NCBI RefSeq assembly: GCF_030159095.1
Contig: NZ_BRXS01000003.1
Coordinates: forward strand, 682,001 to 746,000
DNA: 64,000 nucleotides
Direction: 5' to 3'
Origin: Roseisolibacter agri
GTDB lineage: Bacteria > Gemmatimonadota > Gemmatimonadetes > Gemmatimonadales > Gemmatimonadaceae
Part shown: one piece after another, positions 48,249-57,178 of the stretch
Numbering within the stretch: position 1 is the first letter of the stretch
Layout: every line of letters starts with the position of its first letter
Position numbers and translations under genes: made by a program
The notes under the pieces: generated by a model
Told to the model about the DNA's origin: nothing
The model's input: the letters and a program-made list of their open reading frames with translations, nothing else
Database searches by the model: none

Positions 48249-49418
48249 TCAGTACCGCGGGACGGACGCGTCCACGTCCTCGCTCCACGCGTCGATGCCG
48301 CCGCTGAGGTTCGCGACGCGCGTCAGCCCGCGCTCGCGCAGGAACTCGGCGGCCATGCGGCTGCGCACCCCGTGATGGCACATCGTCACGAGCGCGCGCG
48401 CCGGGTCGAGCGTGCTGAGCGCGGCGGGGAGCTGGTTGAGCGGCACGAGGCGCGCGCCCGCGAGGTGCGCGATGTCGTGCTCCCACGGCTCGCGCACGTC
48501 CAGCACCAGCGGCGGATCGGCGGCGCCCAGGCGCGCGGCCAGCTCCACCGGGGAGATCTCTTCGACGGCCGGGTGTCCGGCGGACGGCTGCGACACGGAC
48601 GACGGCTCCGGCGACGGGTACGGGGCGTCGGGCGAGACGGCGACGGCGCCGTCCATCCCGGCCTGGCGAATCTGGCCCGCCGCGCACGTCGGGCACAACG
48701 GGTCGCGCGGCACGGCGAAGACGTGCGTCACCATCCGCAGCAGGTCCATCACCAGCAGCCGGCCCACCAGCGGGTCGCCGGCGCCGAGGAGCAGCTTGGA
48801 CGCCTCGACTGCCTGCAGCATCCCGATCGCGCCCGGGACGGGCCCCAGCACGCCCGCCTCCGCGCACGACGGGATCGCGTGCGCGGGTGGCGGCGTCGGC
48901 CACAGGCAGCGGTAGCACGGCCCCTCGGACGCGGCGAGCACGGTGACGCGCCCCTCCCACCGCGACACGGCGCCATGCACCAGCGGACGCCCGGCGGCGA
49001 CGCACGCGTCGCTCAGCGCGTAGCGGACGGGGATCTGGTCCGTGCAGTCGAGCACCACGTCGTAGCCCTGCACGAGCGCCGGCGCGTTGGCGGCGGTGAC
49101 CTCGACGTGGTGCAGGTCGATCCGCGCGTCGGGAGCGACGGCGGCGAGCCGCGCGCGGGCCGCCTCGACCTTGGGCGTGCCCTCGTCGCCCGGCGCGTAG
49201 AGCAGCTGCCGGTGGAGGTTGGAGCGGTCCACGCGGTCGTGGTCCGCGAGCCCGATGCGTCCGACGCCCGCCGCCGCGAGCCAGAGCGCCGCGGGCGACC
49301 CGAGCCCGCCCGCCCCGACGATCAGCACCCGGGCGTCCGCCAGACGCGCCTGTCCCGCGAGCCCGACTTCTGGGAGCGCGATCTGGCGCGCGTAGCGGGA
49401 AAGATCCGGGGCCGGCAT
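48249..49418 (-). CDS. ThiF/MoeB-type adenylyltransferase fused to rhodanese
   Basis: 389 residues. The E1-like domain has the ATP loop V-G-A-G-G-L-G-S-P-A-A, two zinc CxxC pairs (C-Y-R-C and C-P-T-C) and the S-C-A-E-A-G-V-L-G-P-V-P-G segment. The C-terminal rhodanese domain (about 290-389) has the active loop C-H-H-G-V-R-S with its Cys. Such fusions activate a sulphur carrier such as MoaD or ThiS by adenylation and pass on sulphur. No moaD, thiS or cysO-like gene is in the window, so the partner is unknown. ATG 49418 chosen; the upstream extension is repeat DNA. Confidence 0.93.
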   Translation of the reverse strand: MPAPDLSRYARQIALPEVGLAGQARLADARVLIVGAGGLGSPAALWLAAAGVGRIGLADHDRVDRSNLHRQLLYAPGDEGTPKVEAARARLAAVAPDARIDLHHVEVTAANAPALVQGYDVVLDCTDQIPVRYALSDACVAAGRPLVHGAVSRWEGRVTVLAASEGPCYRCLWPTPPPAHAIPSCAEAGVLGPVPGAIGMLQAVEASKLLLGAGDPLVGRLLVMDLLRMVTHVFAVPRDPLCPTCAAGQIRQAGMDGAVAVSPDAPYPSPEPSSVSQPSAGHPAVEEISPVELAARLGAADPPLVLDVREPWEHDIAHLAGARLVPLNQLPAALSTLDPARALVTMCHHGVRSRMAAEFLRERGLTRVANLSGGIDAWSEDVDASVPRY

Positions 49419-49494
49419 GACCCACAACCTACAACCCCCGGAGGGAGCTGCGGACCACGGGCTGCGGATCCTCGACCCGCGAGCCATCGGTCCG

Positions 49495-49655
49495 CCGGAC
49501 CCGAACCGCATCTGCAAGGATGAGATCGGACAAGATCTGATAACGACGGATGGCTCCGTGTGGTGCGAGGATCCTCGCGCTCCACCGGAGCCATCCGTCG
49601 TTATCAGATCTTCTCAGACGTTCGTCCTTGCTGCAGTGGTCGTTCGGGTCCGACG
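49495..49655. repeat. Family B palindrome, copy 5
   Basis: GATAACGACGGATGGCTCCG on the left faces CGGAGCCATCCGTCGTTATC on the right, an exact 20-bp pairing. The core is GCGAGGATCCTCGC. It lies between tandem − strand genes. Confidence 0.92.
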
Positions 49656-49667
49656 CGACGATCCGGC

Positions 49668-50399
49668 TCAGGCGCGCGTGGCGATCGACCCCCCGTCCTC
49701 GCGCGTCATCGGCACCGCCGTGTCCTCCTCCACCCACGTCGCGCTGAGGCGCTTGGCGAGCGCGCCGACGTCGGGCACCGAGAAGGTCGTCCCCTCGCGC
49801 TCCACCAGCCCGGCCGAGACGAGGCGGTTGAAGACGAGGGAGACGCTCTCGCGCGTGGCGCCCACCAGCTCGCACAGCAGCCGGTACTGCGCGGGGCCGA
49901 GGACGAGCGGGGCGTCGTCGGAGAGGCCGCTCTGGTCGGCCATGCGCACCACCGAGGCGATGAGCCGCTCCTCGACGCTGAGCGTGGCCAGCTCGCGCAG
50001 CTTCTCGAGGAGCGCGCTGCGCTCGACCATCAGCTGGGCGAGCAGCGCGCCGCCGACGAGCGGCTGCTCGCGCAGGCAGCTGCGGAGCTGCGCGGCGCTG
50101 AGGTGCAGCGTCTCGCTGGCCTCCTCGGCGCGGGCGTCGGTGACGTAGCTGCTGCCCGGGATGAGCCCCTCGGCGCCGAAGGTCTCGCCCTCGGCGGCGA
50201 CGACGGGGACGAAGCCGCGTCCGGCCTTCACGCGGCTGCGGAGGACGACGCGGCCGCTGAGGACGACGAACACGCCGTCGGCCGGCTGCGCGCGTTGATA
50301 GATGGCGAACCCGCCCGGCCAGGTGGCGCGGGCTCCGTAGGCGAGCAGCGCGGCGCGGGCATCGGGCGCCAGGCGCGTGACAGGACGTTTCGAGCTCAC
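49668..50399 (-). CDS. Crp/Fnr-family transcriptional regulator
   Basis: 243 residues from a GTG. The cNMP-binding fold (about 25-130) shows W-P-G-G-F-A-I-Y-Q-R-A-Q-P-A-D-G-V-F-V-V-L-S-G-R-V and F-G-A-E-G-L-I-P-G-S. The C-terminal helix-turn-helix reads L-C-E-L-V-G-A-T-R-E-S-V-S-L-V-F-N-R-L. There is no Fnr-type Cys cluster, so it probably senses a nucleotide or other small ligand. Divergent from the MoxR operon with a 249-bp gap that holds GC-rich inverted stretches (for example ACACGCGTGT at about 50635) but no confident operator. Confidence 0.92.
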   Translation of the reverse strand: MSSKRPVTRLAPDARAALLAYGARATWPGGFAIYQRAQPADGVFVVLSGRVVLRSRVKAGRGFVPVVAAEGETFGAEGLIPGSSYVTDARAEEASETLHLSAAQLRSCLREQPLVGGALLAQLMVERSALLEKLRELATLSVEERLIASVVRMADQSGLSDDAPLVLGPAQYRLLCELVGATRESVSLVFNRLVSAGLVEREGTTFSVPDVGALAKRLSATWVEEDTAVPMTREDGGSIATRA

Positions 50400-50648
50400 G
50401 ACATCTACTCCGGTGCGGCGTGCGGCGCGGGCCTCCCCCAGGCGGGGAACGTCGGCTTCGGTTGTGGCGCGGTTGCAACGTCCGGGCCTCGGAAACAAGT
50501 GGCGACCTCGACCTGCCAACCTGCGATGCCATCGGAGGATGCCGGCACGCGGGCTCGGCCGGCGTTTACCGTTCGTTCACCGGCCGCGAACCCCGGTGTC
50601 CACAACGACCGCGGCCCGCCATTCGTAGCTTGCACACGCGTGTACAGC

Positions 50649-51797
50649 ATGCACCAACGTGCAGACGACCGGCGGGCCGCGCGCTCGCCGGTCGTGCCGT
50701 CCCCACCCCACCCGCCCGCCGTGCGCTCCGACGCTGCCGCCCTTCCCGACGCCCCCGCGCGAGCCGCCGCTGCCCCGCGCGGCACGGCCGACGACGCCGA
50801 CTTCGCGCGGGCCGAGCCGCTCCTGGCCGCCGCGCGGGCGCTGCGCGACGAGGTCTCGCGCCGCGTCCTCGGCCAGGGCGACGTGGTCGAGGAGATCCTG
50901 CTGGCGATCGTCGCCGGCGGCCACGCGCGCCTCGTCGGCGTCCCCGGCCTCGCGAAGACGCTGCTCGTGAAGTCGGTGGCGGAGGCGATGCGCCTGCAGT
51001 TCCGCCGCATCCAGTTCACGCCCGACCTGGTGCCGAGCGACATCACGGGGACGGAGATCCTGGAGGAGGACACGCACACCGGCGCGCGCGCGTTCCGCTT
51101 CGTGCAGGGCCCCGTGTTCGCGAACATCGTCCTCGCCGACGAGATCAACCGCGCGCCGCCGCGCACGCAGGCCGCGCTGCTGGAGGCGATGCAGGAGCAC
51201 GCGGTGAGCGCGGCGGGTCACACGATGCGGCTGCCGGAGCCGTTCTTCGTGCTGGCGACGCAGAACCCGATCGAGCAGGAGGGCACGTATCCGCTGCCCG
51301 AGGCGCAGCTCGACCGCTTCCTGTTCGACGTGCGCGTGGGCTATCCCGCGGCGGAGGACGAGGTGGCGATCCTGCGCGCGACGACGGGCGCGTCGCAGGG
51401 CCCGCTCGCGCCGGTGCTCGACGCCGACCAGACGCTCGCGTTGCAGCGCCTCGCGCGCGCGGTGGCGGCGAGCGATCCGGTGCTGCGCTACGCGGCGTCG
51501 CTGGTGCGCGCGACGCGCCCGGACGATCCCGGCGCGCCGAAGCTGGTGCAGCAGTCGGTGCGCTGGGGCGCGGGCCCGCGCGCGGGCCAGGCGCTGATCC
51601 TCGGCGCGAAGGCGCATGCGCTGCTCGCCGGCCGCGTGGCGGTCGCGCCGGAAGACGTGCGTCGCGTCGCCGCGCCGGTGCTGCGGCACCGCGTGCTGCC
51701 CACCTTCGCCGCCGAGGCCGAGGGCGTCGATGTCGAACAGGTGGTGGACGCCGTGCTCGCTCATGTCGCGGCGCCCAGCTCCGGCGTGCGGATCTGA
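50649..51797 (+). CDS. MoxR-family AAA+ ATPase
   Basis: 382 residues. After a disordered Ala/Pro N-terminus of about 50 residues, the AAA+ core has the MoxR-type Walker A G-V-P-G-L-A-K-T, Walker B I-V-L-A-D-E-I-N-R, sensor 1 F-F-V-L-A-T-Q-N-P-I-E-Q-E-G-T-Y-P-L-P-E-A-Q-L-D-R-F and a C-terminal lid domain. MoxR ATPases act as chaperones for vWA-domain proteins. The DUF58 and BatA-like genes follow, which fits. A GTG near 50719 is an alternative start. Confidence 0.95.
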   Translation: MHQRADDRRAARSPVVPSPPHPPAVRSDAAALPDAPARAAAAPRGTADDADFARAEPLLAAARALRDEVSRRVLGQGDVVEEILLAIVAGGHARLVGVPGLAKTLLVKSVAEAMRLQFRRIQFTPDLVPSDITGTEILEEDTHTGARAFRFVQGPVFANIVLADEINRAPPRTQAALLEAMQEHAVSAAGHTMRLPEPFFVLATQNPIEQEGTYPLPEAQLDRFLFDVRVGYPAAEDEVAILRATTGASQGPLAPVLDADQTLALQRLARAVAASDPVLRYAASLVRATRPDDPGAPKLVQQSVRWGAGPRAGQALILGAKAHALLAGRVAVAPEDVRRVAAPVLRHRVLPTFAAEAEGVDVEQVVDAVLAHVAAPSSGVRI

Positions 51798-51914
51798 ATG
51801 AGCGTCGAGCGTCGAGCGTCGAGCGGTGAGCGTGGGGGTCCGGCGGCCTGCAGCACGCCCGCGCACCGGACCGTGTGCACGCTCGACGCTCACCGCTCGA
51901 CGCTCGACGCTCAG
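51798..51914. repeat. Family C palindrome (7-bp units)
   Basis: GAGCGTCGAGCGTCGAGCGT after the moxR stop and the inverted arm of ACGCTCGACGCTC units at 51879-51913. It separates moxR from the DUF58 gene without breaking the operon order. Confidence 0.9.
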
Positions 51915-51925
51915 GTGGCCGTCGT

Positions 51926-52813
51926 ATGAGCATCCGGACGCACGACTACGCCGCCCTGCTCGATCAGGTTCGATCGCTGAGGTGGCCCGCCCGCCGTCGC
52001 GTCGCCGGCAACCTCCCCGGCGCGCACCGCGCGCGGCTGCGCGGCAGCACGGGCGAGTTCAGCGAGTACCGCGCGTACCGCCAGGGCGACGATCCGCGGC
52101 GGCTCGACTGGCGGCTGCTCGCGCGCAGCGACCGCGCGTACGTGCGGCTGGCCGACGACCACGCGCTGCTGCCGACGCTGCTCCTGGTGGACGCGAGCGC
52201 GTCGATGGCGTTTCCCGAGGGAACGGATGCGGGCACGCGCCACGCGAAGTGGCGGACCGCGTGCGCGCTCGCCGTGGGACTCGCCGCGGTGGCGCACGCG
52301 GCGGGCGATCCGGTGGGGCTCGCGATCGCCGGCAGCGACGGGGTGCGCACGCTGCCGCCGCGCTCGCGGCGCGGCGTGGTGCACGAGCTGGCGCGCGCGC
52401 TCGACGCGGTCGCGCCGGCGGGATCGGGCGCGCTGGCGCCGCTGCTCGCGCGCGTGCCGGCGAGCAGCCGGCTGGTGCTGATCTCGGACTATCTGGGCGA
52501 CGACGCGGACGCGCTGCGGCAGGCCGCGGGCGCGCACGCGGCGCGCGGCGGCGACGTGCATGCGCTGCACGTGGTGGCGGCCGAGGAGCTGGCGCCGCCA
52601 CGCGACCTCGCGCTGGCCGTCGATCCCGAGGACCCGAGGCTGCGCCGCCCGTTCGACGCCGCGGCGCGCACCGCCTACGTCGCGCGCTTCGCGGAGTGGC
52701 GCGCGGGGCTGGCGCGCGCGTGGCGCGAGGTGGGCGCGACGTACGCGCTGGTGGCGACCGACGAGCCGCCCGCGCGCGCGGTGCGGCGCATCGTGCGTGG
52801 TGACGCGGCGTGA
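51926..52813 (+). CDS. DUF58-family (vWA-like) protein
   Basis: 295 residues. The DUF58 signature is E-Y-R-A-Y-R-Q-G-D-D-P-R-R-L-D-W-R-L-L-A-R. A vWA-like metal site D-A-S-A-S-M follows at L-L-L-V-D-A-S-A-S-M, keeping the DxSxS pattern. Domain partners of MoxR ATPases. Start is ATG 51926; the frame upstream is a heptamer palindrome arm. Its stop overlaps the BatA-like gene by 4 bp (GTGA). Confidence 0.93.
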   Translation: MSIRTHDYAALLDQVRSLRWPARRRVAGNLPGAHRARLRGSTGEFSEYRAYRQGDDPRRLDWRLLARSDRAYVRLADDHALLPTLLLVDASASMAFPEGTDAGTRHAKWRTACALAVGLAAVAHAAGDPVGLAIAGSDGVRTLPPRSRRGVVHELARALDAVAPAGSGALAPLLARVPASSRLVLISDYLGDDADALRQAAGAHAARGGDVHALHVVAAEELAPPRDLALAVDPEDPRLRRPFDAAARTAYVARFAEWRAGLARAWREVGATYALVATDEPPARAVRRIVRGDAA

Positions 52814-54192
52814 GCGTGACGCTGCTCGCGCCGTGGGGGCTGGCCGCCGGCGTCGCCGTGGCGGCGGCGCTGGTCGCGCTGCACGCGATCACGGTCGGGC
52901 GTCCGCGGCCGTCGTGGCTGCCGACCGCGCGCTTCGCGCCGGAGCGCGCGCCGCGCGCGGTGCGCCGGCTGTCGCGGCCGACGGACCTCCTCGTGCTCGC
53001 GCTGCGCCTGCTGGCCGCGCTGCTGGCGGGGCTCGCGCTCGCGCGGCCGGTGCGCACGCCGCCGCGCGCCGCGGTGGCGCGGCTGATCGTCGCCGATCGC
53101 TCGCGCACGGCCGACGCGTCGTCGATCGCCAGCGCGGTGCGCGCGCTCGCGCGACCGGGTGACGTGGTGCTGCCGTTCGACGCCGCGCCGGGTGCACCGC
53201 TGACGTGGACGCCCGGTGTGGACTCGGCCGCGTGGTCGCGCGCGCTCGACTCGGCCGTCGCGGCGAAGGCGCCCGACGCGCGTGGCTCGCTCTCGGCCGC
53301 GCTGATCGCGGCGCGGCGCGCGGCGCCCACGCTGGCGGCCGGCGCCGACTCGCTGGCGCTGGTGGTGGTGTCGCCGCTGGCGCGCGAGACGGTGGACGCG
53401 GCGACGCTCGCGGTGCGCGCGGTCTGGACCGGGCGCGCGCGCATCGTGACGGTCCCGTCGTCGGCCCGCGCAGACTCGACGCGCGCCGCGGCGCCACTGC
53501 GGGTGGCGCTCCGCGACGCGCCGCGCGACGACGCGCTGGCCGCCGCGCTCGCCCTCTCGGGCATCGCGCGCGACGACACGGCGTCCGTGCGGCTGACGCG
53601 CGTCCGCGCGACCGAGGCCGACCTCGAATGGGCGCGCGGCGCGGGCCACGTGCTGGTGGAGTGGCCGGCGGACGGCGCGCCCACCGGCGCGCGCGCGACG
53701 ACCGCGGATACGGCGTACGGCCTCGTGGCGGGCGAGCACGCGGTGGTCGCGCCGTTCGCGCGTGCGGTGGCGCCCGACACGGCGGGCGCGCGCGTGATCG
53801 CGTGGTGGGCGGACGCGCGCGCCGCCGCGCTCGAGCGCGCGCTCGGCGCTGGCTGCACGCGCGCCGTCGCCGTCGCGGTGCCGCAGGTCGGCGACGTGGC
53901 GCTGGGGAGCGCGTTCCGCGCGCTGCTGCCCGCGCTGCTCGCGTCGTGCGGCGAGGCGCGCGATGCGTCTCCGCTGTCCGCCGCCGACGTCGCGCGACTG
54001 GCGGGAACTGGCCCGCTCCTGGTCGCCGCGCCGCTGCGCGCGATGCCGGGCGGCGCGCGCGACACGCTGGGCGCCGCGCTGCTCGGCGCCGCGGCCGCGC
54101 TGCTGCTGCTCGAGCTGCCGCTGCGCCGCCGCGCGCGCCGCGACGCACCCGACGTCATCGCCGAACCGATCGCCGCGCGGGAGGCCGCGTGA
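52810..54192 (+). CDS. BatA-like membrane protein with N-terminal aerotolerance domain
   Basis: 460 residues from a GTG. The N-terminus (L-L-A-P-W-G-L-A-A-G-V-A-V-A-A-A-L-V-A-L-H) and second helix at about 60-80 fit the BatA N-terminal region. A large Ala-rich extracytoplasmic vWA-like part follows, and a final helix near 415-440. The metal-binding DxSxS reads only partly (V-A-D-R-S-R-T), so the vWA site may be inactive. Overlaps both neighbours with GTGA. Confidence 0.85.
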   Translation: MSVTLLAPWGLAAGVAVAAALVALHAITVGRPRPSWLPTARFAPERAPRAVRRLSRPTDLLVLALRLLAALLAGLALARPVRTPPRAAVARLIVADRSRTADASSIASAVRALARPGDVVLPFDAAPGAPLTWTPGVDSAAWSRALDSAVAAKAPDARGSLSAALIAARRAAPTLAAGADSLALVVVSPLARETVDAATLAVRAVWTGRARIVTVPSSARADSTRAAAPLRVALRDAPRDDALAAALALSGIARDDTASVRLTRVRATEADLEWARGAGHVLVEWPADGAPTGARATTADTAYGLVAGEHAVVAPFARAVAPDTAGARVIAWWADARAAALERALGAGCTRAVAVAVPQVGDVALGSAFRALLPALLASCGEARDASPLSAADVARLAGTGPLLVAAPLRAMPGGARDTLGAALLGAAAALLLLELPLRRRARRDAPDVIAEPIAAREAA

Positions 54193-56417
54193 CGGCGCCG
54201 GCGCTGGAGATGCTGCGCGCGACGCGGCGCACGCTGGTGGCGACGGCCGCCGCGCGCGTCGCGCTCTGGGGCGGAGCAGCGGCACTCGGCGCGTGGTCCG
54301 TGGGGACGCTGCTGCGCGCCCCGACCGGTACGGTGGTCGCCGCGTCGGCCACGGCGGGCGCGCTCGCGGCGGCGGTGGCGGCGATCGCCGCGACGCGCGG
54401 CGGCCCGCGCGCGTGGGACCGCACGAGCGTCGCGCTCTGGCTGGAGGCGCGGCTGCCGGCGCTGCGCTACGCGCTGGTGACGCTGGCCGGCGACGAGGCC
54501 GACGCGCTCCCCGCGCCGGTGGCGCGCGCGCTCGCCGACCGCGTGCGCGCGACGCCGTGGCGCGCGACGGTCGCGCGCGACGTGCGCCGCGCGCTGCTCG
54601 CTCCCGCGGCCGCGCTGCTGGCCGCCGTGGTGCTCGCCACCGGTGCGTGGGCGATCGCGCCGCGACTCGGCGCGCGCGCCGCGGATGCACGCGTGGCCGA
54701 TGCGAGCTCACCCGCCGCGCGGCGCGCCGCGCTCGTGAACCCGCTGGCGCGCGTGCGCGTGACCGTCACGCCGCCCGCCTACACGCGCGAGCCCGCGCGC
54801 ACGCTCGACGCGCCCCCGGTCGTCGCGGCGGTCGTCGGCAGCGCCCTGGTCGTCGAGGGCACGGGCGACGCCGCGCGCGTGCGCGCGTCGCTCGTGGTGC
54901 CCGACTCCGCCGCCGCGACGCGCACCGTGGCCGTTCGTGCCGCCGGCGAGCGCTGGCGCGCCACGCTCGCGGTGCCCGCGCGCGCGGCGCTGCTGCGGCT
55001 CGACGCGACCGTCGGCGACAGCGCGCGCACGCGGCTGGTGGCGCTGGAGCCGCGCCCCGACCTGCCGCCACGCGTCGCGCTGCGCGCGCCGGTGCGCGAC
55101 ACCGTGCTGCGCGAGGCGCGCGGCGCGCTCGCGCTCCGCGCCTCGATCGACGACGACCTGGGGCTCGCCGACGGCGCGTTCGAGTACATCGTCAGCTCGG
55201 GCGAGGGGGAGAGCTTCACCTTCCGCGCGGGGCGCGTGGGCGCCGCACGGCTGTCGGGCGCGCGGCGCGGCGCGCTCGCGGCGACGCTGGACCTGGCGCC
55301 GCTGGCGCTGAAGCCCGGCGACGTGGTGCACCTGCGCGCGGTCGCGCGCGACCTGCGCCCCGGCCGCCGCGCACCGTCGCCCGTGGACACCGCGACCGTG
55401 CGCACCGCCACCGAGGCCGTCGCGCCGCCGCGCCCCGACGACGCGCTCGGCGTCTCGGAGACGCGCACGCTGCGCATCGCGCGCGCGGGCGAGTACGACT
55501 CCGTGGCCGTGGAGGGCGCGCCGCCGCCGGCCGTCGACACGACCGCGATCGGGCAGCGCATGATCCTGCAGCTCACCGAGGCGCTCGTCGCGCGCGCCGA
55601 GTTGCGCCGCGCGCCGCTCGCGCGCCCGGTCGTGGTATCGGAGTCGCGGAAGCTGGCGATGGACCAGGCGCGCCTGCGCAAGCGCGTGGGCGACGCGGTG
55701 TTCGCGCGCATCGGCGAGGGGGAGGGCGAGCACGCGCACTTCGAGGGCGACGGCCACCAGCACGGACAGAACGAGCGGCTGCCGCAGCTGACGCCGGAGC
55801 AGCTGCTGGCCGCCGCCGACCGCGCCACCAACAGCGCCACCAACGCCGCGACGCCCGAGGCGGGCGAGTCGCCGGTACTGGCGGTCAACAAGCCGCTGCT
55901 GGAGGCCTACAACCACATGTGGGACGCGGGCCGCGCGCTGGAGATCGGCGAGCCGCGCAACGCGCTCGCGCCGATGCGCCGCGCGATCGCCGCGCTGCAG
56001 CGCGCGCGCGCGGCGGAGCGCATCTACCTGCGCGGCCGCCCGCCGACGGTGGTCGTGGACCTGAACCGCGTGCGCGGCGCAGGCAAGGTGTCGGGCGACA
56101 CGCTACCGCTGGTCGCGCGCACGCCGCGCACCGCGCTCGACCCGGCCGCACGCGCCCGCGCCGCGACGCTCGACCGCGCGCTGGCGCTGCTGGGCCGCGG
56201 CGGCGACGACGCGCGCGCCGGCGCCGACTCACTGGCCGTGCTGCGCGTGCGCGCCCTCGGCGAGTCGCCCGCGCTGGCGAGCGCGCTCGGCGAGGCGCTG
56301 TCGGCGATCGCCGCCGGGAAGGACGCGACGGCGCCGCTCACGGCGGCGCGGCGGGCGGCGCTGGGAGCCCGGAGCCGCGCAGCCGGCGTGAACGCATGGA
56401 CCGGAGTAGCGCCATGA
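54189..56417 (+). CDS. DUF4175-like large membrane protein
   Basis: 742 residues from a GTG. Two or three N-terminal membrane helices (about 20-160) precede a long extracytoplasmic part with beta-rich domains and a helical, Arg/Ala-rich C-terminal half. A His/Glu-rich patch (G-E-H-A-H-F-E-G-D-G-H-Q-H-G-Q) at about residue 520 could bind metal. Companion of MoxR/DUF58 operons; biochemical role unknown. Stop overlaps the DUF4159 start (ATGA). Confidence 0.82.
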   Translation: MTAPALEMLRATRRTLVATAAARVALWGGAAALGAWSVGTLLRAPTGTVVAASATAGALAAAVAAIAATRGGPRAWDRTSVALWLEARLPALRYALVTLAGDEADALPAPVARALADRVRATPWRATVARDVRRALLAPAAALLAAVVLATGAWAIAPRLGARAADARVADASSPAARRAALVNPLARVRVTVTPPAYTREPARTLDAPPVVAAVVGSALVVEGTGDAARVRASLVVPDSAAATRTVAVRAAGERWRATLAVPARAALLRLDATVGDSARTRLVALEPRPDLPPRVALRAPVRDTVLREARGALALRASIDDDLGLADGAFEYIVSSGEGESFTFRAGRVGAARLSGARRGALAATLDLAPLALKPGDVVHLRAVARDLRPGRRAPSPVDTATVRTATEAVAPPRPDDALGVSETRTLRIARAGEYDSVAVEGAPPPAVDTTAIGQRMILQLTEALVARAELRRAPLARPVVVSESRKLAMDQARLRKRVGDAVFARIGEGEGEHAHFEGDGHQHGQNERLPQLTPEQLLAAADRATNSATNAATPEAGESPVLAVNKPLLEAYNHMWDAGRALEIGEPRNALAPMRRAIAALQRARAAERIYLRGRPPTVVVDLNRVRGAGKVSGDTLPLVARTPRTALDPAARARAATLDRALALLGRGGDDARAGADSLAVLRVRALGESPALASALGEALSAIAAGKDATAPLTAARRAALGARSRAAGVNAWTGVAP

Positions 56418-57178
56418 CGGCGGAGAACGATACCGCGGAGAACGGAAGGGCGGATCACGGTGAAGCGCGATACGAAGAGGCGGATGTACGAGGTTACGCC
56501 CCATCGTCTCACGCCCCATCGTCTTCCGCCATTCCGTCCTCCGCCGTGCCGTCCGCCGCTGCATCGGGATCGGATTTCGTTTTCGCGACCTTACAGTACG
56601 AATCCGGCGACTGGGACTCCGCCCCCCTCGTCCCCGCGAACCTCATCGACACGCTCGCCCGCTACACGTCGCTGAAGGTCGCGCCGAGCGGGGCGATCGT
56701 CGCGGCGGGGACCGAGGCGCTGCTGCAGTACCCGTTCGCGTACATGACCGGCCACCTCCCGGTGCGCTTCACGGAGGCCGAGCGGCGGATGCTGCGGCGG
56801 TGGATCGATCGGGGCGGGTTCCTGTTCGTCGACGACCACAACCACGACGTCGACGGCATGTTCCACAAGACGTGCACCGAGGAGCTCGCGCGCACCCTCG
56901 GCCCGCTCGTGCAGCTGCCGAACGAGCACGCGCTGTATCGCGCGTTCTTCACGTTCAGCGATGGCCCGCCGACCACGAGCCACGAGCTCAATGGCTGGGG
57001 CGACAACCTCGTGCACCGGCACCTGCACGGCATCCTGCGCGGCGACCGCGTGGCGGTGCTGTACAGCAACAAGGACTACAGCTCGGAGTGGGGCTACCAT
57101 CCCGACAACAAGCGCTTCCAGAGCGTGGACAACACGCGGTTCGCGGTGAACATCGTGACGTACGCGCTGACGCGATGA
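56414..57178 (+). CDS. DUF4159 protein with repeat-derived N-terminus
   Basis: 254 residues. GGAG lies 7 bp before ATG 56414. The first ~52 residues are built of pentapeptide units (T-A-E-N-D, T-A-E-N-G, R-A-D-H-G, ... S-S-A-V-P) coded by 15-bp DNA units that reverse orientation half way. The rest is a typical DUF4159 domain: Y-E-S-G-D-W-D-S-A-P, Y-M-T-G-H-L-P-V-R-F-T, G-G-F-L-F-V-D-D-H-N-H-D-V-D-G and Y-S-N-K-D-Y-S-S-E-W-G-Y. The fold is likely glutamine-amidotransferase-like without the catalytic Cys. Confidence 0.9.
   Translation: MTAENDTAENGRADHGEARYEEADVRGYAPSSHAPSSSAIPSSAVPSAAASGSDFVFATLQYESGDWDSAPLVPANLIDTLARYTSLKVAPSGAIVAAGTEALLQYPFAYMTGHLPVRFTEAERRMLRRWIDRGGFLFVDDHNHDVDGMFHKTCTEELARTLGPLVQLPNEHALYRAFFTFSDGPPTTSHELNGWGDNLVHRHLHGILRGDRVAVLYSNKDYSSEWGYHPDNKRFQSVDNTRFAVNIVTYALTR
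56425..56575. repeat. Family E palindrome (15-bp units) inside coding sequence
   Basis: GCGGAGAACGATACC-type units step every 15 bp from about 56418 to 56490. Inverted units such as CGCCCCATCGTCTCA and CGCCATTCCGTCCTC follow to about 56570. The whole array is in frame at the DUF4159 N-terminus. Confidence 0.85.

Noticed and set aside
47187-49523. Long + strand frames antisense to the hydrolase and ThiF/MoeB genes
   Set aside because: Antisense shadows; the − strand proteins have complete catalytic motifs.
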